Shown here: positions 49,501 through 61,611 of the stretch, piece after piece
Layout of the letters: each line of letters opens with the position of its first letter
How positions within the stretch are numbered: position 1 is the stretch's first letter
NCBI GenBank assembly: GCA_014155875.1
Contig: JACEFZ010025130.1
Coordinates: 119,501 to 183,500 of the forward strand
Direction: 5' to 3'
Source: Cepaea nemoralis
Lineage: Eukaryota > Mollusca > Gastropoda > Stylommatophora > Helicidae
DNA length: 64,000 nucleotides
Program-made: the position numbers and the translations under genes
Notes under the pieces: generated by a model
Told to the model about the DNA's origin: nothing
Database searches by the model: none
Seen by the model: the letters and a program-made list of their open reading frames with translations, nothing else

Positions 49501-52500
49501 ACACTGGAAATAACTCCACCCCACGTCGCCTGACGGCATAAGTGGGAGACAACAGCAACAACCCGTCGAATGCTAACAACACAATACAAACTCAAGGCGA
49601 GTAAAGGTGATTCTGGACATTTATTTGCACTTTACAATACAACCGAATAGGACCTACCTCTGGAGAAAGACCAAACCGTTGAACCAAGCCAGGAACACAG
49701 CAATGGCTCCTGCCTCCCACTGCCAGTGCATGGACATGCCAAACAAGAATGGCACCACGAACAGCAAAGATGTGATATACAGGGCCCATTCTAAGCAATT
49801 GCCGATGTCAGCAAAGTATCGAATTTTCTGTGACAGAGATTGCAATGCATAATTATTCCAATACATACAAGGCATTACACATAGAGGCTTTAGGTACGGT
49901 AATTTTAATACAAATACTGATAAATAGCCTGTTTCAATGCCGATAATATATCACCAGAAGTGTCAGAAGGACGATATATCTTGCGTCATCATTTCATGTG
50001 TTTTGTTTCGTGGCATCTTAGGTAATTTCAATGCTAATTTAATGGAACGATATAACAAAGAAAATTGCAATATTTTGGTCACTTGAAACGTCACGAAAGT
50101 TTGGAGAGAACAATGATGGAGGGGTATATGCCTGGGAAGAGGGGAAGAGAGGAAGAGAAAGGCCACAGCGAAGATGGGTGCAGGATGTGGCGGATGATCT
50201 CCAGATGGGTGTATGGGACGCGGGACATCTTGCTTATGATCGAGAGGTTTTCGGGAAGGTTGTAATGGGAGCGAGGTTCTGCAAAGGACATGCTACTGAA
50301 TGAATGAATGAATGAATTTAATGGACATTTACAGTATAATAAAAATATTATGTGATTGTGTACTACGTGTGGTCCATACCTATTATTTGTCGCTTAAAAA
50401 AAAGCTTAAAAGTTGACAGGGTCGATTTCATTGCACCGGGTTTTACCCCATATGGCTCGGTCTCTTTCCGCAGCGCGGAAAGCGCCGCACCAAGTACGAA
50501 CTCCGTAAGTCTAGCGACGACCCACAGGAGTCTCCGAAAAATTTCACTCGTGAACCGAAGGACGCGGCCCGGAATCGAACCCACAACCTTCGGAACCCGA
50601 GTCAAACGGCTTGACCACTTAGCCACGAAGACTGCTATTATTTGTTTGTCACTGAATCATTTCATAAGCAATAATGTACAGTATAACTGGTTTATCTAGC
50701 TCCATAGCAAGCAAACCAGAATACATTCATCAGACATTGCACTTTGAAAACAAGTGCTATTTTCTTCAGTATTTCTGAACCACAAAGCCGTTACTTAAAG
50801 AAATGTGCATTCTTAGGTGTGAGAATGTTAAACAGACGTGAAGGTGAATTTAATAGCCTGACCTAACATAAGGAGTTAACAACAATATGTAATAAACTTG
50901 TGTAAGTAATTTAGTGTGAAATATGACCGCCCACGCTTATCGGCATGGCACATAATGATCAAGATGAAGTAAGTTAGTAATGTGTAACTTGATCCGTTTA
51001 CAACAGCAATTAAGATTAGGAGTCTAGAATAATACATAATATGAAGTGTAGTGACTAGTAACCATTATGGGGAGTTTAGAACAATATATAACATTAGGGG
51101 TGTAGAGATTAATTTAAGGAATTGGAAATATTATTTAATATAAGGAGTGTGAAAAGTTTAAACATGTTTGTCATCATATAGCTTAGAAAACAATATAATA
51201 TAAACAGTTTTTAATAAGTATATAGTATATAAGAACTTCATTAAAGAATATAATATAAGGAGTCTTCCATGAAGGTATAGTGATTTTCTGGGTAGAGAAA
51301 TTCGAGAAATAATTATAAAAGTGCTTGGCGACAGCCGCTGGCAAGTGAACGAGGAACTGCTGGCGATAGAGAGTATTGATCTTCTTCATGGTCATACAAA
51401 TGATTTGGCTTGTACAGAAAATTACCATCGTAACAGACAAAACGGTTCTCGATCATGACTGTGTTGCCAAATTGGTAACATCTAGTGAGCGAATGTCTTG
51501 TCAAGTACCACACTATGGGTGCCTGGTGATCATGTTCTCCTCAGTCATGTTTCCTGCATTGGGAATATGTTTTATGGCTCTCTGAGAAATCTTTGATCAT
51601 CGTTTCCCTATATTAATGTCTCTGTCATCTGAATCCTGCTGGATGTCAAGAAGTTTCCAACCCCACGTCTCTCATGACCTGACAAAAATAGGATGATATA
51701 ACTTCCTTATTAAAGTATAATCTGCGTGTACTGAATTTCCTTGCAGTAGCAATTTCATAATCATTGCTACTCATCTTGAATCTATTTATATTGTGGTTTT
51801 CTTCTTTTCCACTTCCCGAGAACACCTTCCGCTGTTATCGTTTCCAGAGATTAATGTCATTATATATGCACAAATGTTATGTATTGGTCTTTACAAACTA
51901 TAAAACACCTAGATTATGATGTATCAGGCACCAGCTATCACAATCAATTATACTATTACAATATCATTGAACTAACCTGCATGAAAAGCTGTACGAACTC
52001 TTTAAAAATATTCATCACGCTGTATATTGCAATGATCCAGAGACAGATCACATACATTGGCGGATACACTTGCTTCAGGTTGTTTCCAAACAAGAATTCC
52101 TCTGTTGCATTCGAGTCCGTGTCAAAGTCACAATGCTAAAGATATTACAGAAAGTAACTTTTAAAAAAAAAACATAGCTACTGATGTTTAGTTTAGTTAG
52201 TTGCATATCCGTTTACAGGGCGTAGTAGTTAACCCCAACACTGTTTGGCTGTTTGCGCTTCCTGGGCAAATTTACATACGGTGGTTTCCCATTGCTTTCT
52301 GAGCGAATGGCATTAAAAATATTGTATGCAAACCAACACAAGGCGGTCTGATTCAAACTCGTCTACAACTGTTTCAAACGCAGTATGCGGGATTACGAAT
52401 GGAATTGGTAACTCCTTCGCCACGTAGCCGGCTGCTACTGATGTACATATAAGACAATGGAAACATGTGAACTGAAATGTGACAGACAAGTTGACAGAAT

Positions 52501-55500
52501 ATTGTGGGCAAAGAAAAGTTGACAGAATATCGTGGACAAAGAAAATTTGACAGAATATCGTGGACAGAGAAAAGTTGACAGAATATCGTGGACAAAGAAA
52601 AGTTGACAGAATATCGAGGACAAAGAAAAGTTGACAGAATATCGTGGACAAAGAAGAGTTGACAGAATATCGTGGACAAAAAAAAGTTGACAGAATATCG
52701 TGAGAGTGACGTTTTGCACAGAACTACCTACATTGCGATGCCGTTCCCATGCAAATGAGAATTATGGCCTCTTCAGTCTCAACAAAATCACCAAACACGA
52801 TTCCATAGGTTAGAAGTGCTCTATTTAAATGCAGTGGAAATGTCAGTGAGCTTTCATAATCAACGAACACTGATATGCTATAATTTTTCATTCATTTTCA
52901 GTTTTTGTTTCTTCTTTACAATGTGTTGTTTTGATGAGAAACATCTAGAGGTATTAACAATATGATGACGTCATGAGTGAAAACTCAGCTAAACCAAAAC
53001 AGACAAATGATAACTCAAGTACTATAGAAACAATCAACAAAGATAAAACTATAGAACATTTCCCAAGATAATACATAAGTGAAGACTTGGTCATAATTTA
53101 CAGCTTGATGGCCCACTGATGTGCGTCTTGAAATACTGAAGTATTGACAAGTGAAGCGAGAGGTCAGCTAAGGAACATCGTTACTAGCCAGCAGTACACA
53201 GACCTGTCAGTTAATGTATATGTGACCCAGAAGCAACCAGCAAATGACAGATAACTTTGGGGAGGTATGACTCAGAAGCTTCAGAACATGCCCTCGGGTT
53301 AACATCTACTGAGTGAATGTCTTATCAAGTACCACGCCATGTGTGACTGGTGATCCTGATCTCCTCAGTCATGTTTCCTACATTCTAATTATATTCCATA
53401 GTTGATATTCAGGGCTCCCTGACACACCTTTTATCATCGTTTCCGTATATCCTTAAGTGTCTCTGTCATCTGAATCCTATTGGCTGTCAAGATATTTCCA
53501 ACCCCACTTTTCTCATGATCTGACAAAATAAAAAAAGGATGAAAGTGACGTCCTTATTAAACTATAATCTGCGTGTACTGATTGTGCCTTCAATAACAAT
53601 TTTACAATCATTTCTACTAATTTGTCCACAATATTCTCAGCATTCTCAAAATGTTCTCTGAGCCTTTTATATTTGCGGTGGGCACTCACACCGGTCTATT
53701 TTCTGTCAGGTCTTGTCTTCATAAAATACAAATTCTTATTTTGAATATACATCTTTACACATATCTATATGTTTGTAGTTGTATTGACACATATTTGCAT
53801 TTGTTTTCGTTTGATGATGAAACCTCAGTAGCTGTAAAGACCACGGTTTTATTTATAAATGTGTTCTTGTAAAGCTGATATATTTTCAATGTTTTTGGCG
53901 CACGCATTGGATTTTCGTTGTTTTTCTGCAGCAATTCCCATTTCACTCTTATATTCAAAGGAAACATATCCGGTCAGACCTTGAAGAGTTGACTGTCTCA
54001 GAGCGCGGAGTGCATTTTCCCCACGTTTGGACTTGTTGGACCAGGTTTCGTCATTCAACTACTAAGAAGTGTGCTTGGCGTGACACTGGAAGCTGTTAAG
54101 TTCATTCGTAATAAACTCTGCTTGAGCCAATAGTGATTGTGGAAAAACGGAAATTAAGTAAATGGCAGGCGGCTATTTTTCTGGCATTTTCGACGGCGGC
54201 ATTATGTGATTATGCGTGTGCGGGTTGCTTGTGTTTGTCGGCAGCAGTCTTCTCGATAATTAACTGCACATTCAGGTGAAGGGCGGCCTCTTATCATGTG
54301 GTTTGTCGAAAATACTGTTTCCTTCACGATTTCACATAGGACAATCATACGCATTTCTTGTTGTTTTTGACGTGCACAGGAATGGAGCAATTATGAGACA
54401 CTCCGTTGCTATGAAGTTGGAAGCGTACAACTACAACAACTACTACTATTGCTATGACGACCACTACTACTGCTGCTACTATTACTACTACTACTACTAC
54501 TGTAGCGAAACGCCAGTGGCCCATGTCCTTATGTATTCTGTTATTCTTGGTAAACAGGGGGAACCGGCTTTCGGAAGCTCTCAGTTCTTTATTTGCTCAA
54601 TTCTCCATGAAAGATGGTTCTTTGGGTTATCTTCATACCACAATCTGTACATGGAGCGAGTATATATTTGTCTTTCCTTTCGGGTAGTCCCGAAGGCGCG
54701 CCTTGCGTCAAATGTATACTGGTGCAGCGGCTGGTCAATTGATGGCCGGGCAAACAAGTACCGTTTGCAAGTTGCAACTTGTCAAAGTTAATTAAAGATA
54801 ACGACAGAAGTGCAACAGACTACTGAGACAATTAAAAGGTCTCCTACTGGTGGTGGAGAAAGGGTCCTCTGCTATGGAAAGTGACTATGTCTTCTAACGG
54901 ACATTATCACCAGTGCTTCTAGGCTAACGCCAATATGTCCGACGAGGCCAACTCAGGGTTTGGTGTGTTTAACTCTGAAACGGAGACAAGGTGCAGGTCT
55001 TGAGGCAAGGACATTTGGCATAACTGGTGCATTGCCGGTCTTTTTCAACAACATACGCCTGAGAGCAGTTGTTGTCTGGAGGGAGCCTAAGAGTGATTTT
55101 CTTGCATACTCATTTTATACCAGACATTAAAAGGCACCCATCCATTATCCCTCCACGAACACCTCACCGTATCTGCAACCGTAAAGCTTTTCATAGGTCA
55201 GTGAAGACCTGGTGCCGAATTAATTCATGTGGCAATGAACAGAAGTCTTCAACACACCAGTCGCTTGGATTCTACAAAAGCCTGTGGAATCTACAACCAG
55301 TTGCTGGAGAAGGAAGGAGATTCTGACATCTTTGGTGAGATATATCTGGACAGATCAGACTGTATCTGAAGCTGGATCTGTGGCTGTGGTGACTGGAGGC
55401 TCTGTGTCAAAACTTTACCAGTGTAGTGTCTGTGTAGATCTATCTGTTTATCTGCCTTTATGTGTTCCTGTGCTGTTCTTGATTAGGTTAATAAAATTAC

Positions 55501-58500
55501 TTCCAAGTTGTTCTGACGACTGCCATGTTATTTATGTGTCAGCCAGAAGAACACTGCAGGAAATAGGTCCCTAGGTCGAAAGGAAGCGTGACAGTGAGTC
55601 CAGGGAAAACGGAGGAGGGTTGGCAGGTAAAGACCTATTCCAGCCAGGGCTAGAGAAGATTAATTAAACATTGTGACCGGGCTATTTGGGACCCTCCACG
55701 TAGCTTGTTACAATTTCTGGGGGCACGTCGCGGGATATTTGAAATCCTGGTGGAGTTCTGGCTGATTTAGTGATAGGGGACAGATATCCTTGTTTTCTAT
55801 CAATAGGTTCTGCCTACCGTGCCTGGCTATTGTCTATACTCTTCCTGACACAGACTGACCGACATACGACGTGTTGTGGTCGTGTAATGTAACTTGTTGT
55901 GTAATTGTGAGAAAAATTTTATTGGACAATTACCTCGTCCCTTGCCCTCTGAGTTTAAGATGGCATCAGCTGGGTTTAATGTCGCTGACGTACAGGCTAC
56001 AGGGCGTGAAATGGGTTATGATGGAGCGGAGTTACAGAAATATGTGCAGGAGGTGGAAAGAGACTACAGACAGGCTGTGCGCGAAGCCAAGAGGATTGAG
56101 GCGGAGGCTGAGGCTAGGAAGATGGAGGCCGAGCAGGCAGTCAGAGACCATGAGTTCCGTATGAGAGAGCTGGAGCTGAAAGCTCAAACTGCCAAGGAAA
56201 GAGATGGTGCAGTGGGAGGCGCTGTTCTCCCTGACTCAACAGCTTCTGGTGGCGGTCCATACCAGGCAATGAAGTTCCCATTGCTCCCGTTCGATGAACA
56301 CAAAGATAAGATCGACCAGTATCTTCACAGATTTCGGTCGATGGCTTTGGCTATGGGATTGGAGCGAGGGAAATGGAACTTGAAACTCTCACAGGGCCTG
56401 AGGGGGACCGCGTACGAGGTCTATTCTAGGTTGCCACCTGGTATGGAGAATGACTATGAAGCTCTGGAGAAAGCACTATTGAAAAGGTTCCAGATGACAG
56501 CTCATACTTATCGACAACAGTTCAGAAAGTCGAAGAGAGAGCCAGGAGAGATGTTCGCAGCCTACAGTGTCAGACTGAAGTCTTACCTTTTGAAGTGGAT
56601 GTCATTAGCTGGATTTGCTAACGACTATGAAAGTTTGGAAGAATTGGTGGTCGTGGACCAAATGAAGAGAATGATGCCTAAGCCATTGCAAACCTTCTTG
56701 CTTGAAAATGGGGCAGAAAGGTTAGACCTAGTCAACACGTTGGCGGAAAGGTATGTGCTAGCTCATGGGGATAATGGGGAATTGTCACAACCCAATCCCC
56801 GACCACCAGACACATGGTCTGGAAAGAAGAAGAACCCTAAAACAGCTCACACCAAGAAGGAGGATCCTTTCGATAAAGTTCCTAGTAAGAAACCCTCTGG
56901 TAAGAGTCCACCTGGATCTCCTAAAAGAAAGTGGAGTGAAAAGTGGTGCGCCTATTGCAAATCTCCCACACACAATACGGTTGATTGCCGGCGTAAACAG
57001 AAAGACTCTCACTATGCTGCTTGTCTTGTAGAAACCGGGGAAGGGTCTCACAAGGAGGTAGAAGGGAGGGATCTTGGGAACAAAGATTTAGAAAAACCAC
57101 CAGTAGTAGAAACGGTACTTGTGAACGGTCAACCAGTTGAGTGTCTCTACGACACCGGTCTGCAGTTTGAGGCTGTAATTTCATCACACTTAGTGAGTCC
57201 AGAGCAGCTAACCGGAGAATCTATTGAGATTCAAACGGCGACAAAGAGTGCGGTAGCGATGTCTCTTCCAATTGCGAAGGTGGACATTAAATCAAAATAT
57301 GTTACCGGCACTATACAGGCAGCCGTTCTGCTAGATCCAATCTTCCCAATGATCTTGGGTTGTCGCTACGTCTTTCTAGGGATTCCAACCGAACCCATGT
57401 ACGTAGGGGCAATGCAAACCAGATCTCAATCGGAGGATGAGCAGACGCCGGCCTTGATCGTGAATCCCTTGCCTGGGGAGTTACGAGCTGCTCAAAGCCA
57501 GGATGCTACTTTGCAACCTTGCTTCAACCAGTTGCCAAAAAGTTCTGACCCACCAAGACGGGGTCAGTATTATATGAAGAATCGGTTACTGTACCGGAGA
57601 GCCGGAGTGGAGGATCGCCAGCATGGACAGCTGGTAGTTCCTAAGGCTTATCGGGAACAGCTTCTTCATATGGGACACACCATTTCTTTCAGTGGACATA
57701 TGGGTGTCGGGGCAACTCTCCAGCGCATTTCCTGCCATTACTACTGGCCAGGGATGACTGGAGACGTGCGTAGGTACGTCAAGTCGTGCCCAGAGTGCCA
57801 GCGTGTGGCACCAAAACACTGGACAGCTCCGGTAGTCCTGGGAGACATGCCCATTATGAACTCTCCTTTCGAGAGAGTTGCCATCGATCTTGTTGGTCCT
57901 CTTCCTAGGACTAGGAAGAGGAATAAGTACATTCTCACGATGGTGGATTGCTGTTCCATGTGGGGTGAGGCGATACCTTTGGCCACAATCGACTCTAAGC
58001 GAGTGGCTGATGCACTGATGGAGACCTTTACTAGGTTGGGGTTTCCCAACCAGATCCTAACGGACAATGGGTCTCAGTTCTGTGGTAAGCTGATGGAAGA
58101 AGTCTTTCGTATCTTCCAGACTAACCACATTCACACAAGCCCATACCACCCTCAGTCTAATGGGCAAGTAGAGAGGTTTAATGGTACCTTGATGACCATG
58201 CTTCGGAAGCTGGCTCAAGAGAAACCAGACAGATGGGATGAGTATATCTCAGCCGCCTTGTTCGCCTATCGGGAGGTTCCCCATGGGTCGACCGGGTTGC
58301 CACCAGCCACTCTACTATTCGGGAGGCCAATCAAGGGTCCCTTAGAAGCCTTATTGAGATGTTGGACAGAGGAGGAAACTTCTGAAGAAGCTGTATCCTC
58401 TTATAAATACGTCGAAGAGTTAAAGAAAAAAACTCCAGACGGGTTGGGCTTTGGCAGCTCAGAATCTGAGGGCGGCCAGAAAGAGACATGCGGCCTACTA

Positions 58501-61500
58501 CAATAGAAGGACGAAAGATAGGTCTCTTAAGGTGGGGGATCGGGTTCTGTTGTTACTTCCAGTAGGTTCCAATAAACTCGAGATTGGTTGGCAGGGGCCG
58601 TTCCCGGTGGAAAGGGTTGTGTCCCGCACCAACTATGCCATCCGGATCAGGGGGATCTCCAAAATCTTCCACATTAACCTTCTCAAAAAGTTTGAAGAAC
58701 GATCTGATGGTACTTCTCTCCCACTCATGACTATGGCGGTAGCGATGGAAACTGAATCGGGCGAAGACGCGGATCGGGGTTATCCATTACACCCTGGGGA
58801 AACCTATAGGGATGTACATATAAATCCTGATCTGTCGGCTGAAGAAACAGACCGTGTCATCCGGTTGTTAGAGTCCCATCAGCAAATTCTTACCGATCGG
58901 CCAGGGCGGACAGGGGTGGTCGAGTTTGATATGACTCTGACTACCCAAGACCCAGTTCGCCAGAAAATATATCCAGTACCCTTTTCGAAAGAGAAGGCCC
59001 TGGAAACTGAAATCCAGAAGCTTCTGGACGATGACATCATCACTCCTTCGACTTCTCCTTATAATGCCGGGGTTGTCTTGTTGAGGAAGCCAAGCGGGGA
59101 GCACCGCTTATGTATTGATTACAGGCATTTAAACAGTTGTACGACATTCCAAGTTGAGCCGTTACCAAACACAAATCAACTGTTTGCCAGATTAAATAGG
59201 GCAAAGTACTTCTCAAAAATTGATTTAAGCCGGGGATATTATCAGATCCCTGTGAAAACTGAGGTTCGGCCAATGCTCGCTTTCAGTACTCCGAGCGGCC
59301 ATTACGAATTTAAGGTGATGCCTTTTGGGCTGAGCAATGCGCCCAGTGTGTTCACACGCATGATGAGAAAGTTATTAGACCCTTTAAGGGATCCTTCTGT
59401 TGTCTCGTTTATGGATGATATTCTCATCGCGTCTGACAATCTGAAAGATCACCTGAAATCCTTGGAACAGATCTTCATAAGATTGAAAGAGGAGGGGTTA
59501 ACCGCCCGTCCGGCCAAATGCATGATTGGCTATCAATCCTTGGAATTTCTGGGACACACTATTACCCCAGGGGGACTGGTACCGGAAGAAAAGAATATTG
59601 AGAAGGTCCGTCTCGCACCCCGTCCTAAATCCAAAAAAGATGTTAGGTCTTTCTTGTCTTTGTGTGGGTTTTACCAGAAATTTATTCCGAGGTTCAACGA
59701 AATTGCGGCGCCGTTAACTGAGACCCTGAAGAAAGGATCACCAGATCTTATAGTCTGGACCCCGAGCTGTGAAGAAGCTTATGGGAAGCTGAAACAGGCT
59801 TTGGTGGATAGGCCAGTCCTGCAACTCCCAAATTTGGAGAAAACGTTGTTCTGAGAACCGACGCGAGTAACATAGGGATTGGGGCAACTCTGTTGCAGGA
59901 AGGGCGAGATAATCCTTCGGTGCTGTGTCCGGTGGCATATGCCAGTCGAAAACTGTTACCCGCCGAACGGAATTACTCCACCGTCGAACGGGAATGTCTA
60001 GCTCTAGTGTGGGCGGTACAGAAATTTCAACCTTATCTGTATGGAGTCCAGTTTAAAGTACAATCCGACCATCAACCTCTGACGTTCTTGGCAACTTCTA
60101 AGAAACTGAATGCGAGGTTAATGAGATGGTCATTGCTCTTACAACCGTATCAGTTCACGGTCGAATACATCCCCGGAAGGGAGAATGTGGGAGCAGATTT
60201 CCTATCACGGCATCCTATGGTTGAATGTGAGGGTGGGGTCATTCGAACAGAACCACTGACAGTAGAAAGTCGTCGGGTTCGACTTTCTTAAGAGGGGGCC
60301 TATGTAGCGAAACGCCAGTGGCCCATGTCCTTATGTATTCTGTTATTCTTGGTAAACAGGGGGAACCGGCTTTCGGAAGCTCTCAGTTCTTTATTTGCTC
60401 AATTCTCCATGAAAGATGGTTCTTTGGGTTATCTTCATACCACAATCTGTACATGGAGCGAGTATATATTGTCTTTCCTTTCGGGTAGTCCCGAAGGCGC
60501 GCCTTACGTCAAATGTATACTGGTGCAGCGGCTGGTCAATTGATGGCCGGGCAAACAAGTACCGTTTGCAAGTTGCAACTTGTCAAAGTTAATTAAAGAT
60601 AACGACAGAAGTGCAACAGACTACTGAGACAATTAAAAGGTCTCCTACTGGTGGTGGAGAAAGGGTCCTCTGCTATGGAAAGTGACTATGTCTTCTAACG
60701 GACATTATCACCAGTGCTTCTAGGCTAACGCCAATATGTCCGACGAGGCCAACTCAGGGTTTGGTGTGTTTAACTCTGAAACGGAGACAAGGTGCAGGTC
60801 TTGAGGCAAGGACATTTGGCATAACTGGTGCATTGCCGGTCTTTTCAACAACATACGCCTGAGAGCAGTTGTTGTCTGGAGGGAGCCTAAGAGTGATTTT
60901 CTTGCATACTCATTTTATACCAGACATTAAAAGGCACCCATCCATTATCCCTCCACGAACACCTCACCGTATCTGCAACCGTAAAGCTTTTCATAGGTCA
61001 GTGAAGACCTGGTGCCGAATTAATTCATGTGGCAATGAACAGAAGTCTTCAACACACCAGTCGCTTGGATTCTACAAAAGCCTGTGGAATCTACAACCAG
61101 TTGCTGGAGAAGGAAGGAGATTCTGACATCTTTGGTGAGATATATCTGGACAGATCAGACTGTATCTGAAGCTGGATCTGTGGCTGTGGTGACTGGAGGC
61201 TCTGTGTCAAAACTTTACCAGTGTAGTGTCTGTGTAGATCTATCTGTTTATCTGCCTTTATGTGTTCCTGTGCTGTTCTTGATTAGGTTAATAAAATTAC
61301 TTCCAAGTTGTTCTGACGACTGCCATGTTATTTATGTGTCAGCCAGAAGAACACTGCAGGAAATAGGTCCCTAGGTCGAAAGGAAGCGTGACAGTGAGTC
61401 CAGGGAAAACGGAGGAGGGTTGGCAGGTAAAGACCTATTCCAGCCAGGGCTAGAGAAGATTAATTAAACATTGTGACCGGGCTATTTGGGACCCTCCACG

Positions 61501-61512
61501 TAGCTTGTTACA

Positions 61513-61611
<99 letters not shown>

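Larger units (their letters stand above)
54501..61512 (+). mobile_element. Gmr1-like Ty3/gypsy LTR retrotransposon (element 2), very young
   Basis: 7012 bp. LTRs of 1212 and 1210 bp differ at only three places. The 5-bp duplication actac flanks it (54496-54500, 61513-61517) inside a CTA microsatellite. The LTR begins tgtagcgaaacgcc and ends agcttgttaca. A candidate primer site TGGGGGCACGTCGCGGG starts at 55718. The polypurine tract aagagggggccta ends at 60302. Same domain order as element 1 and about the same protein families, but only distantly similar at DNA level. Inserted in antisense to the channel gene. Confidence 0.95.

Noticed and set aside
50570..50640. Functional tRNA gene on the minus strand
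   Set aside because: Good boxes, but it is the head of a longer SINE-like unit without a tRNA terminator immediately after it.
55069..55574. Frames within the element 2 LTR, repeated at 60869-61374
   Set aside because: Identical because the LTR is duplicated; no motif, and the region is LTR.
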